Shown: positions 44,083-52,440 of the stretch, piece by piece | How positions within the stretch are numbered: position 1 is the first letter of the stretch | Layout of the letters: each line of letters opens with the position of its first letter | Assembly: GCF_002257695.2 (NCBI RefSeq) | Contig: NZ_CP155571.1 | Direction: 5' to 3' (one strand) | DNA: 64,000 bases | From: Sporomusa acidovorans | Lineage (GTDB): Bacteria; Bacillota; Negativicutes; Sporomusales; Sporomusaceae | Position numbers and translations under genes: made by a program | Notes under the pieces: generated by a model | Told to the model about the DNA's origin: nothing | The model's input: the letters and a program-made list of their open reading frames with translations, nothing else | The model's database searches: none

Positions 44083-44202
44083 TTAATCTTTTTCTTTGTC
44101 AATGAACCACCAATTAGAGCCGAGAAATCCTTGTGCCCAGAGACTAGATTTTATATTCCAGGTTTCAATCCGGGATTGGCGTAATGCTTCTAGAATATCC
44201 AT
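44083..44202 (-). CDS. Small hypothetical protein (39 aa)
   Basis: AGAGGTG precedes ATG at 44202. The product MDILEALRQSRIETW... is Trp-rich, with four Trp in 18 residues and a WW pair near the end, and has no long hydrophobic helix. It lies immediately behind leader-repeat copy 2, the same position the leader takes relative to decayed cydA. It may be a real small protein or the surviving 5' end of a lost gene. Confidence 0.4.
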   Translation of the reverse strand: MDILEALRQSRIETWNIKSSLWAQGFLGSNWWFIDKEKD

Positions 44203-44226
44203 GACTTTCACCTCTTTTGTAATCTT

Positions 44227-44310
44227 TAGTAGAGTAACCCTTTTATGTGAATGCTACTCATCGGGTGTTACATTAGTAGAAAAAAGTTTTGTGACTTGCG
44301 ATCTACAAAA
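44227..44310 (-). promoter_or_regulatory. 84-bp leader repeat, copy 2
   Basis: Matches 40937-41020 with only a few substitutions and the same minus-strand fold (outer GTA-ACACCC/GGGT-TAC stem, inner TGAGT-AGC-ATTCA hairpin). It is followed on the minus strand by the 39-residue gene. Confidence 0.55.
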
Positions 44311-44336
44311 GTCGAGATAGAATATGTAATGAGGCT

Positions 44337-44360
44337 GTGTGTTTTATGTTCGCGTAGACG
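44337..44360. repeat. Partial third copy of the TTCGCCTAGACG repeat
   Basis: GTGTGTTTTATGTTCGCGTA and the following GACG match the left half of copy B at 23104 with two differences. The right arm of the hairpin and the T-run are gone. The spacer from here to 44567 has no gene. Confidence 0.5.
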
Positions 44361-44567
44361 TTCAAAACAAGGCGAACACTTCGTTGAGGGTCGACACTCG
44401 CGGGGCTGAGTTTATTAGTATAAAAATTAATGTAATAAAGGGGAAGCCGAGGACTGGTATTTTTATAGGTTTTTTAGCTAATTTTATCAAATTTTTATAA
44501 ATTCTTTAAAGCAAGTTTAGACTTGGTTCTTATAATAAGCTCATAACAACGAGGGAGTTTATTATAC

Positions 44568-45266
44568 ATGAACAAGCTAAAAGCAATCTATGATGTGCTG
44601 AAGATCATGAAAAGCAAAGAAATGGTGACAGGAAGCCTTACGGCTAAGGTGGAAAAGGACCAGGTGAAGATGTTTGGCTTGGAAAGTGAATTTGAAAAAA
44701 ATCTGGTCACCGGAAAAATCAAGCCCAAAGTGAATCTGGAAATGGATTATGAGGGAAGACCGGCAGTCGGTGAAGCTGATGAATTTCATTCCGAGCATTG
44801 CCAGCCGACGGGGGGAGGACATGATCGTTTTTATCATAAAATTCGCGGTCTGGATGTAGGCGCTGATGATTATTTGACCAAACCCTTCAGCCCGGCGGAA
44901 CTGGTGGCCAGAATCAAGGCGCATCTCAACCGCTACCAACGCCTGAGAGGTATCACTCCGGCCTGGGATATTCTGCAGGTCAAGGGGTTGGAAATTAATA
45001 CGGCATCTCGCAAGGTATGTGTCAATGACAGGGAAATTCAGCTCACCACCAAGGAATACGAGTTGCTGTTGTTTTTGGCTTCTAATCCCAACATCGTCTT
45101 TAGCAAGGAGCATCTATTTAATACCATCTGGGGGAATGAAAATTTTGGCGAGGTGGCCACCGTGGCTGTTCACATTCAGAAGATTCGTAAGAAGGTGGAA
45201 AAGGACCCTGGCAATCCCGAGCTAATCGAAACACTATGGGGGATGGGGTACCGTTTAAATTCATAG
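44568..45266 (+). CDS. Chimeric OmpR-type response regulator lacking the phospho-acceptor half
   Basis: The C-terminal ~150 residues are a normal OmpR/PhoB end: KIRGLDVGADDYLTKPFSPA (end of the receiver domain), then a winged helix (QLTTKEYELLLFLASNPNIV, VAVHIQKIRKKVE). The first ~80 residues (MNKLKAIYDVLKIMKSKEMV...) are unrelated to a receiver and resemble no family I recognise. The Asp phosphorylation site and most of the receiver fold are absent. The join at about 44800-44840 looks like a deletion fusion. It may be a non-regulated DNA-binding protein or a pseudogene with an open frame. Confidence 0.65.
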   Translation: MNKLKAIYDVLKIMKSKEMVTGSLTAKVEKDQVKMFGLESEFEKNLVTGKIKPKVNLEMDYEGRPAVGEADEFHSEHCQPTGGGHDRFYHKIRGLDVGADDYLTKPFSPAELVARIKAHLNRYQRLRGITPAWDILQVKGLEINTASRKVCVNDREIQLTTKEYELLLFLASNPNIVFSKEHLFNTIWGNENFGEVATVAVHIQKIRKKVEKDPGNPELIETLWGMGYRLNS

Positions 45267-45287
45267 CAAGGGTTGAAGACACTATTC

Positions 45288-46373
45288 TTAGCTTTGGTTG
45301 GTACTTCTCATCTGACGATATTTTAGTAAGTCGATAAACGCCTCTAACCTAGTCATAATTCCGGCTTCACCAGAATGTTCATCAAAAGCCATTGACAGCA
45401 CAGGAATATCTGTATCGCTGCTAACTTGATGCATAATATTTTTGGCGACAACCTCAGGCATACAGGCAAAAGGGTATATGTGTATGATACCATCATAGTT
45501 TTCCTGCCCCATATTTACCGTATGGGCAATACTCTTTAAACCATGACCGCCAACATAATGTCCTAAGTATGGTTGTGCCAGTCTGGTAAGACGCCGAAAA
45601 AGAGTAAGATACTCGCTTTTTCTAAATAAATGCCCGTTAACGTAGTCACTTAGGTACATCGTTTTATGTACCTCTACGCCAAGCTGTCCTAAACGTCTGT
45701 CTAAATCCAGGTTAGCAAACGGTTCAAGCATGACATAAATTTCACCAACAATACCGATACGCACTGGTTTAGCAGCAAGCGTAAGCTTTACGCTGTCTAG
45801 TCTATGTTCTATATCGTTCATTGTTGCTTTCAATGCCAGACTTGTTTCAGCCACATCAATTTTATTGATGGCTAGTTTCCAGACAGCATCCGACTCACCG
45901 GTAGTAACTTCATATGGGCGCATGGTGTGAATTTTTCGCTGAAGGTTATCAAGGGCATTCATTTTTTCAATAGCCAAGTGAAATGCAGAGTAGATTTCTC
46001 GTAACCCAAGTCTAGGTGCGACACGACGAAGATTTTTTAAAATGTCAATAATGTCTGGTTCGATTACAATCATATCGAAAGCATAGCCAAGTTGCTGTAA
46101 AATACCTTTTTGTACTTCAGCGTAGTACCCTAGACGACAAGGACCAACTCCGCCACAAGTTACAAGGGTGTCAGCACTCTGATCGAGAGCTTCAATAAAA
46201 TTACCCAGTGTAATTTTGAAAGGCAGACATACCGTCTCCGGGGAATACTTCACACCAAGCTCTAATGTTCTCTTGGAAGTAGGGGGAGGGAGTAGTACTT
46301 CCTGGCCAAGTCCGGTAAATAGTGTCTTAAGTACGATACTCATTTCTCCCATATGAGGAAAAGACACAATCAT
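45288..46373 (-). CDS. Acyl-CoA dehydratase activase-related protein (DUF2229/COG3581-like)
   Basis: This 361-residue protein shows the family features SPETVCLPFKITLGN, CGGVGPCRLGYYAEVQ, GGHGLKSIAHTVNMGQEN and, at the C-terminus, DEHSGEAGIMTRLEAFIDLL. Such modules normally form parts of long proteins related to the activator of 2-hydroxyacyl-CoA dehydratases and probably bind a shared Fe-S cluster. The start overlaps the previous gene by 4 bp (ATGA). The ATPase module is not in the window. Confidence 0.8.
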   Translation of the reverse strand: MIVSFPHMGEMSIVLKTLFTGLGQEVLLPPPTSKRTLELGVKYSPETVCLPFKITLGNFIEALDQSADTLVTCGGVGPCRLGYYAEVQKGILQQLGYAFDMIVIEPDIIDILKNLRRVAPRLGLREIYSAFHLAIEKMNALDNLQRKIHTMRPYEVTTGESDAVWKLAINKIDVAETSLALKATMNDIEHRLDSVKLTLAAKPVRIGIVGEIYVMLEPFANLDLDRRLGQLGVEVHKTMYLSDYVNGHLFRKSEYLTLFRRLTRLAQPYLGHYVGGHGLKSIAHTVNMGQENYDGIIHIYPFACMPEVVAKNIMHQVSSDTDIPVLSMAFDEHSGEAGIMTRLEAFIDLLKYRQMRSTNQS

Positions 46374-47278
46374 GTTTTTTTCCTCCGGCTTAACATGTCA
46401 GTAAACGCTTCCAGCCTTGTGACAAATCCAGCTTCAGATGTATGTTCATCTACCGTTAACAGCATAAAGGGTATGTGTAGGGCTTGTGCCCGCTGTCTAA
46501 TCAACTCGCCGATTAAAGCATCAGGACCGCAGGAAAAGGATGTCATGAATATCAGCCCATCTACCGGCTGATGCGAATTCATTATAGCTAGTGCTGCTCC
46601 GGCCATATGCTGACTGTTAGACCAAAAAATTTTTTTACCTAATGTTTTGGCAGCAGTGGCAGCCTGCCAGTTAGTCACCATTTCAGAAGTTATCACAGCA
46701 ATATCAAGCTCTTGAAGTTTACTCACGATGTTCATGCTAATCTGACGGTCATAAATCAGATAAGGATGCCCGATCAGACCAACCCGTTGTCGACCGATTT
46801 CACCCTGCACTGTGCATGCTGGCTGTTGCCGGTACATCCAGGCGTGATACCAGGCATACAGACTGAATAAAGCACCTCTACCTAATATACGGCCTACATT
46901 AATAATCGCCTGGTACAAGCTCCGCTGGTTTTGTCGAAGATTTATGCTGACGTCAATGACTGGCGGAAGATTGTGGATATTGCTGCGCAGCATATCGGGC
47001 ATACCGATAATTTTCGGGCAGCTATATTCCCGGGTTGCTACGCTAACCACCCGTGGTGAAAATAAGAAATCGACTTTTTTATAAATTTCATAGACATGGC
47101 CGAAATAAACTTTTACAGGTAAGCAAACATCATCTAAGGCACTCCCGTAATCTAAGGTTACTTTAGTAGTCTCAGCAGTAACGACCACGTCTGCCCCAAG
47201 CTCATGTAAGAATCTTTCCCAAGCTGAGCCATATTGATAATACAGTAGTCCCTGGGGTAACCCTATTCGAACTGACAA
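46370..47278 (-). CDS. Acyl-CoA dehydratase activase-related protein (COG3580-like)
   Basis: This 302-residue protein shares with its neighbour the CLPVKVYFGH motif and the terminal DEHTSEAGFVTRLEAFTDML segment, and has GLPQGLLYYQYG at the start and FSCGPDALIGELI near the end. The two overlapping genes together cover modules that in many Firmicutes are one long protein. Function remains unknown beyond the link to radical-type activases. Confidence 0.8.
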   Translation of the reverse strand: MSVRIGLPQGLLYYQYGSAWERFLHELGADVVVTAETTKVTLDYGSALDDVCLPVKVYFGHVYEIYKKVDFLFSPRVVSVATREYSCPKIIGMPDMLRSNIHNLPPVIDVSINLRQNQRSLYQAIINVGRILGRGALFSLYAWYHAWMYRQQPACTVQGEIGRQRVGLIGHPYLIYDRQISMNIVSKLQELDIAVITSEMVTNWQAATAAKTLGKKIFWSNSQHMAGAALAIMNSHQPVDGLIFMTSFSCGPDALIGELIRQRAQALHIPFMLLTVDEHTSEAGFVTRLEAFTDMLSRRKKT

Positions 47279-47484
47279 GATCCATCATTCCTTCGATAAT
47301 TTTCTTTTAGGCAAATGGTTATACTATTAGTCCATTTGCCGTACTGATCTCCCCAGCGTGCTATTGTTTGATCATTCATCATGATTTCAATGACTTCACA
47401 CTGGTTACCGCAGCCGCTGCACTCAAAGCTACGGGAGGTATAGTCATAATTTAAAGTATACCATACTTTGGATGAATTATACAA
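47263..47484 (-). CDS. Small Cys-motif fragment of an activase-related protein
   Basis: This 73-residue frame overlaps the next gene by 16 bp. FECSGCGNQCEVIEI...ARWGDQYGKW matches the short Cys-rich element normally found within long activase-related proteins. It starts at TTG with no ribosome site. It is therefore either the last piece of a gene whose 5' part was lost, or a separately translated module. Confidence 0.45.
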   Translation of the reverse strand: MYNSSKVWYTLNYDYTSRSFECSGCGNQCEVIEIMMNDQTIARWGDQYGKWTNSITICLKENYRRNDGSCQFE

Positions 47485-47995
47485 AATAACCTTAAAATGG
47501 TAAAAACTAACCGCTGGCGGGATGAGCCAGTGGTTTTTATTTGTTGCTTTAAGGACAAGTTTAGCTTTTTTTCTAGTTGATGTTGATGATAACTAACTCC
47601 AATTTGCTGATTGTTTATTTTTAATTTTGGTGGAATTATCCTAAATTAACGGTACTGTAAATTTCTAAATTCGGAAAATATCCAAGTATTTTCTTGCAAG
47701 CACCTCCAGGCTGTCCACTCTTAACAGCAGATGTTTTTGTAATTTCCATAACAAATTATATGCAAATGATTGAGCTAAGTGCGGGTGTGAACGCGGTTAT
47801 AAAACTCGGTGGCAAAAAGCTAGGATTAAAAACAGAGAAATAGGAAATTCAATAATAATAAAAATGGGAAGCCAAATTTGGCTTCCATTTTTTGCAGAGA
47901 GTAAGTATAAGAGTTGCGGGCGGTGTGAATCATAGGGGTAAATAATTGAAAGTAATGTAGTAATACTAAGTAATCTTTTAAGAGGAGTGGCATTA
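47485..47995. other. Spacer with a probable gene remnant
   Basis: In the frame ending at the TAG near 47842, about 60 codons (…FLQAPPGCPLLTADVFVI…, then GGKKLGLKTEK) look protein-like but lack a start. A strong terminator follows at 47862. No family is recognised. Confidence 0.35.
47862..47893 (+). terminator. Terminator before the DUF3231 gene
   Basis: GGAAGCCAAATTTGGCTTCC is a perfect 20-bp palindrome followed by ATTTTTT. It probably closed the lost gene whose remnant lies just upstream. Confidence 0.85.
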
Positions 47996-49000
47996 ATGGA
48001 CGAGAAAAATCTTAGGCTAACTTCAACCGAGGTTGGATGTTTATGGTTGGGCTATATGAATGACAGCATGGCAGTATGTACGCTTCAATATTTCTTGGAG
48101 AAGGCAAAAGATAAGGATATTCGACCCATCATTGAATTTGCCCTAAGTTTATCGGAAAAGCATATGCAAGCTATCGCGAAAATATTCAAAAATGAGGAAA
48201 TGGCCATTCCCGTTGGTTACACAGAGACTGATGTCGATGTTAAAGCGCCACCGTTGTTTTCCGATGTTTTTTATCTTCGCTATTTAAAACATCTGTCTGG
48301 AGCGGGAATGAAGGCATATATTCTGGGATTAAGCCAAGCCGTCCGTTCTGATGTGCGTAAGTATTTTGGGGATTGCATCGACTCCTCCCAAGAACTGAAC
48401 GAGCAAGTAACTCAGGCTTTGTTAACCAAGGGGCTTTATATTAGAGCGCCCTACATCCCGATTCCTAAACAGGTTCAGTTTGTAGAGTCTCCAACATTTA
48501 TGGGGACTATATTCGGCAAAAACCGTCCTTTACATGCAATGGAATTGATTCACCTAACCGCCAATATCTCGACCAATGCTATGGGGCGAGTGGTACTCAT
48601 TGGATTCGCACAGGTTGCCCGCACTCATGATGTGCGGGAGTATTTTGTGAGAGGGCAAGAGATAGCACGAAAGCATATTGAAGTATTTAGCTCTTTTATG
48701 AAAAACGATGACCTGTCGGCCCCGGCAACATGGGATTCGGAAGCGATGGATTCAACGATAGCTCCTTTCTCGGATAAACTAATGATGCAACAAATAACTT
48801 CTCTAATCGCGATAAGTATGGCGAATTATGGAGCGGCCCTAGGCGCAAGCACACGAGTAGATGTTGCCGGTGAGTATATTCGTCTTATGACCGAGATTGC
48901 AGCGTTTGGAGAAGACGGAGCGCAACTTATGATTAAGCATGGCTGGCTTGAGCAACCGCCACAAGCGGCGGACCGTAAAGAATTAGCCTTGAGTAGATAA
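47996..49000 (+). CDS. DUF3231 family protein
   Basis: A protein of about 334 residues made of two similar helical repeats, each starting with a SxxEVGxLWxxYxxDSMAVC-like or ELIHLTANISTNAMGRVVLI segment and containing conserved His/Glu on helices. The family is common in spore-formers and has a ferritin-like helical impression; its function is unknown. The ATG at 47996 has AGAGGAG at a good distance, unlike the GTG at 47987. It stands alone. Confidence 0.75.
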   Translation: MDEKNLRLTSTEVGCLWLGYMNDSMAVCTLQYFLEKAKDKDIRPIIEFALSLSEKHMQAIAKIFKNEEMAIPVGYTETDVDVKAPPLFSDVFYLRYLKHLSGAGMKAYILGLSQAVRSDVRKYFGDCIDSSQELNEQVTQALLTKGLYIRAPYIPIPKQVQFVESPTFMGTIFGKNRPLHAMELIHLTANISTNAMGRVVLIGFAQVARTHDVREYFVRGQEIARKHIEVFSSFMKNDDLSAPATWDSEAMDSTIAPFSDKLMMQQITSLIAISMANYGAALGASTRVDVAGEYIRLMTEIAAFGEDGAQLMIKHGWLEQPPQAADRKELALSR

Positions 49001-49045
49001 TAGAATCAACTACATTTAGTTGAAACATTCCACTTGGAGAAGATT

Positions 49046-49105
49046 ATGGGATTGCCTGAATTACTTTTTATTGCTTTCGTTGTATTAGCATTTATACCCG
49101 GCTGA
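49046..49105 (+). CDS. Possible 19-aa hydrophobic peptide or gene remnant
   Basis: Behind TTGGAGAAG, ATG opens MGLPELLFIAFVVLAFIPG and stops at TGA. The sequence recalls the first helix of TatA-like proteins. It is too short to be sure that it is translated. Confidence 0.2.
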   Translation: MGLPELLFIAFVVLAFIPG

Positions 49106-49207
49106 ATTTTGCTGTATGATACTTATTGTGGTTAGAAATACTAATCGGGTATGAGGGGCGCTGATATCTTGTTTTAACAAAATATTACTAATGGAAGTAG
49201 ACTAATC

Positions 49208-50278
49208 ATGCAATCAACGGTCAATAAAAGCGCTAACCGAAAAATAACAGCTTGGGGACTTTTGGCAATATGTTGTTTATGTTTCTTGTTTTTTTTGCAC
49301 TTTAACGGGGATAAGCAATTGACTCCTCAGAGGAGACCGAACGACAGCTACATGGATATAGCCTTATTATTTGCGCATGCCGTTTATGTGCGAGAATGGG
49401 ATGGCGTTCCAGAGGCATTTGAGTTCGCCTCCCGCCATGCGGACGGGTCATACATTCTAAAGCGGCCAGGCTGGGATTCCTCAAAGGCATTTAATAAGCT
49501 TGCGCGTAGTGGCTGGAAACTGTACTTTAACCATATCGGTGTTGACGCCATCAGGCTGCAGGATACTCAGATTCTGACTGGCAGTAAGGTAAACCTCAAT
49601 AGTAAACTGACTGTTGTTGTGGCTTTTAGAGGCAGTGATAACATTTTTGATTATTTGTTCACAAATTGTAAAAATAATCCTGTCAGTTTAACACAGCTAC
49701 AAATGACTGGTAATAGCGAGCTGGAGGATTTTAACCTGATATGGGATCAATACACTGTACCGAGTATTACCGTAATGACTTGCAATGTTATGACCACCTG
49801 GCTATCAAACCGTGTTTCAAAAGCGCCTATATTGGTGCATAAGGGGTATATGGAACAGGTGGCGTGCGGCTTGAATGCTAAAGTCGTAGACCCGGTTAAC
49901 GGCGATTTATTAAGCGTGAAGGACATGGTGAACAAGTATCCTGATGCCGAATTTGTAATAGCAGGACACAGTTCAGGCGGCGGTGCAGCGCAAATTTTGT
50001 CCACCTTGCTTTATGAGAAGGGAATTGGCCGGCAAAACATCCACCTTCGGACATTTGCGACAGCTGGCGCCTTCAACTATCGCGGACAAGCTAAATACAG
50101 GGATATTGACTCGATTAACTACTTCATCGTCGGTGATCCTATACAGATTGTAAATGACCTTACCGGCTTTGGGCCACTCGGTGTAAGTATTATGGTATCA
50201 CCAACGCACCGGTTTTCCCAAAACAGCAGAACAGTACATGAGATGACAGCATACGAGGAACAATTGAGTAACAATTAA
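49208..50278 (+). CDS. Membrane-anchored class 3 lipase-like hydrolase
   Basis: This 356-residue alpha/beta hydrolase has one N-terminal helix (GLLAICCLCFLFFLHF), a long cap region, the nucleophile elbow VIAGHSSGGGAAQIL (GxSxG), an Asp in YFIVGDPIQIV and a late His in SPTHRFSQNSRTVHEM. These supply the catalytic triad of lipase_3 proteins. VVAFRGSDN is the usual oxyanion-strand motif. The substrate is a lipid or other ester on the outside of the cytoplasmic membrane. Confidence 0.8.
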   Translation: MQSTVNKSANRKITAWGLLAICCLCFLFFLHFNGDKQLTPQRRPNDSYMDIALLFAHAVYVREWDGVPEAFEFASRHADGSYILKRPGWDSSKAFNKLARSGWKLYFNHIGVDAIRLQDTQILTGSKVNLNSKLTVVVAFRGSDNIFDYLFTNCKNNPVSLTQLQMTGNSELEDFNLIWDQYTVPSITVMTCNVMTTWLSNRVSKAPILVHKGYMEQVACGLNAKVVDPVNGDLLSVKDMVNKYPDAEFVIAGHSSGGGAAQILSTLLYEKGIGRQNIHLRTFATAGAFNYRGQAKYRDIDSINYFIVGDPIQIVNDLTGFGPLGVSIMVSPTHRFSQNSRTVHEMTAYEEQLSNN

Positions 50279-50337
50279 TGAAACAAAGCTGAAAATTATA
50301 TTTTCAGCTTTGTTTACCATTACAGGTGCACTAAGAT

Positions 50338-50553
50338 CTATTGCTGTTTATACTGGGGTTCCTGCTGTTCAACGTATTTTTGCCGTTGCTTTAATGTTTC
50401 AACAGCATTGTCAAGGGTTGATGCTAATTGCTCAAATGTTTGTTTTGCCTGCTGATCCTGAGTCTCCAATGAAAATGTCTTCATCGTGGCTGCTGCATTT
50501 TGAACAGTTGCAATGGCTTGAGTCATTTGGGTACCTACTGTCATAATTTTCAC
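50338..50553 (-). CDS. DUF1657 protein (spoVA-associated)
   Basis: This 71-residue helical protein has the motif LETQDQQAKQTFEQLASTLD and ends EQQEPQYKQQ, closely similar in layout to the DUF1657 protein at 53319 (…QEPQYKGN). It ends the spoVA-type operon. DUF1657 genes accompany spoVA2mob operons of heat-resistant spores; their function is unknown. Confidence 0.85.
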   Translation of the reverse strand: MKIMTVGTQMTQAIATVQNAAATMKTFSLETQDQQAKQTFEQLASTLDNAVETLKQRQKYVEQQEPQYKQQ

Positions 50554-50575
50554 CTCCTTCGGCCAGCCGTTTCAT

Positions 50576-50929
50576 TTATCCTTTGGGTTTAAATAGTAAA
50601 GCTGATAAAAATCCGAAGATAATTGCCGCGGAAATTCCTGCACTGGTTATTTTAAATATACCTGTTAATACACCAACAAGACCCGTTTTCTGGGCCTCCT
50701 GAAGAGCGCCCTTTACTAGTTGATTGCCAAAACTGCTTATAGGAACTGAAGCTCCGGCACCTGCAAATTTGACTAAATCGTCATATAGGCCCATTCCTCC
50801 TAAAACAGCGCCGGATACTACCAATGCAACCATTGTGTGGGCAGGAGTTAGTTTCAGAACGTCCATAAGTAGTTGCCCGATAACACATATGGCTCCGCCA
50901 ACGACAAAAGCCAAAATAAACTTCTCCAA
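50576..50929 (-). CDS. spoVAE: Stage V sporulation protein AE
   Basis: This 117-residue protein has about four helices and the SpoVAE pattern GGAICVIGQLLMDVLKLTPA and GLYDDLVKFAGAGASVPISSFGN. It starts at TTG behind AGGAGG. It forms part of the SpoVA complex that moves Ca-dipicolinate across the inner membrane of the spore. It follows spoVAD after 17 bp. Confidence 0.92.
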   Translation of the reverse strand: MEKFILAFVVGGAICVIGQLLMDVLKLTPAHTMVALVVSGAVLGGMGLYDDLVKFAGAGASVPISSFGNQLVKGALQEAQKTGLVGVLTGIFKITSAGISAAIIFGFLSALLFKPKG

Positions 50930-50946
50930 AAGATAAGCCTCCTATA

Positions 50947-51948
50947 TTACTTTTCTATTGATACTGCGTAGGCAATACAGGGTATAGTTTCTTTTTGCTG
51001 GTAAGACATGGGGGAGAGTAACGCGCCGGTAGCAATAACCAGAATCCGGTTCAATTCTCCTTTGCGCATACGATTTAGAAGATGCCCAAACGTAGTTGTA
51101 GCAACACAGGCACAACCACTACCTCCTGCGAGAACGGGCTGAGTTTCCTTATATATTAGAATACCGCAGTCCGTCAGTTTTTCTACAGGGATGTCAAGTC
51201 CGTGTTTTGTAAGTAAATCTCCGGCAATTCGGTGTCCTACCCTTCCTAAGTCCCCGGTCGTAATGAGATCATAGTAGGATGGGGAGATATTCAAATCCCG
51301 AAAGTGGGCTTCAATCGTGTCAACTGCAGCCGGAGCCATAGCGGCCCCCATGTTAAAAGGGTCGGAAAGCCCCATATCGATTACTCGACCAATGGTAGCA
51401 GCTGCAACATGTGGGCCTTCTCCCTGCTGCGCAACAAGAGCAGCGCCTGCTCCAGTAACCGTCCACTGGGCAGTAGGCGGTTTTTGGGCACCATACTCGG
51501 TAGGATACCTGTACTGCTTCTCAGACGCTGCGTTATGGCTGGATGTACCAACGAGTGCATTCTGCGCGAACCTACTATCGATCATCAGTGCGGCTAAAGC
51601 AAGACCTTCCATCGAACTGGAACAAGCTCCATAGATGCCAAAAAAGGGAACGGCAAGGGTGCGGGCCGCAAAGCTGCTGGGAATAATCTGGTTCATCAAA
51701 TCCCCGCTTAAGAAAAATTGAACATCTTCTTTTTTTAATCCGGCCTTTTTTATCGCAGTTTCACACGCTTGTTCTAACAGCTTTTTTTCAGCTTGTTCGT
51801 AACTGTCTTGTCCTAACCATATATCGCCGTGAAGCAGGTCGAAATCGTCTGCCAAATTCCCCTGAGCCTCAAACGGCCCGCCAATAGCCGCAGAACCAAT
51901 GATTACCGGTTTAGATTCAAAAACCCATGTTTGATGACCGTGCAGCAT
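50947..51948 (-). CDS. spoVAD: Stage V sporulation protein AD
   Basis: This 333-residue thiolase-fold protein has SpoVAD features: GSAAIGGPFEAQGNLADDFD, AGLKKEDVQFFLSGDLMNQI, YGACSSSMEGLALAA and LAGGSGCACVATTTFGH. SpoVAD binds dipicolinic acid. The start is directly after the spoVAC stop (no gap), so translation is coupled. Confidence 0.94.
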   Translation of the reverse strand: MLHGHQTWVFESKPVIIGSAAIGGPFEAQGNLADDFDLLHGDIWLGQDSYEQAEKKLLEQACETAIKKAGLKKEDVQFFLSGDLMNQIIPSSFAARTLAVPFFGIYGACSSSMEGLALAALMIDSRFAQNALVGTSSHNAASEKQYRYPTEYGAQKPPTAQWTVTGAGAALVAQQGEGPHVAAATIGRVIDMGLSDPFNMGAAMAPAAVDTIEAHFRDLNISPSYYDLITTGDLGRVGHRIAGDLLTKHGLDIPVEKLTDCGILIYKETQPVLAGGSGCACVATTTFGHLLNRMRKGELNRILVIATGALLSPMSYQQKETIPCIAYAVSIEK

Positions 51949-52428
51949 TTACATTCCACCTAATGACGTAATGATTACCTTTACAATAGCAACTATAAAA
52001 GCGGAAAAGACTCCGAAAACAATTACTGGTCCGGCGATTTTAAACATATTTCCGCCGACACCCAATACAAACCCCTCACTTTTGTGGTCTAGGGACGCGG
52101 ATGCGATAGTATTGGCAAACCCTGTAACCGGAACGGCACTTCCCGCACCACCCCATTGAGCAATATGATCATATAATCCAAGGCTTGTAAGTATTACTGA
52201 AAACAAAATCAGAATCGCCGCAGTTGGATCACCGGCTGTCTTTTCATCAAAGTTAAAATAAGTCATGAAAAACAACTGTATTCCCTGACCGATTGTACAG
52301 ATGATGCCTCCTGTAATAAAAGCCCGTAAACAGTTTGTTACTAGGGGACGCTGTGGTTCCCTGGCATGGGCAAAGTCCTGATATTGCTGCTGTACAGGGG
52401 TCAGCTTCTTTCTTTTAATACTTGACAA
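51949..52428 (-). CDS. spoVAC: Stage V sporulation protein AC
   Basis: This 159-residue membrane protein has NCLRAFITGGIICTIGQGIQ and LGLYDHIAQWGGAGSAVPVTG, typical of SpoVAC, the mechanosensitive channel component of the dipicolinate transporter. A positively charged N-terminus precedes the helices. Confidence 0.93.
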   Translation of the reverse strand: MSSIKRKKLTPVQQQYQDFAHAREPQRPLVTNCLRAFITGGIICTIGQGIQLFFMTYFNFDEKTAGDPTAAILILFSVILTSLGLYDHIAQWGGAGSAVPVTGFANTIASASLDHKSEGFVLGVGGNMFKIAGPVIVFGVFSAFIVAIVKVIITSLGGM

Positions 52429-52440
52429 GATAATCCACCT

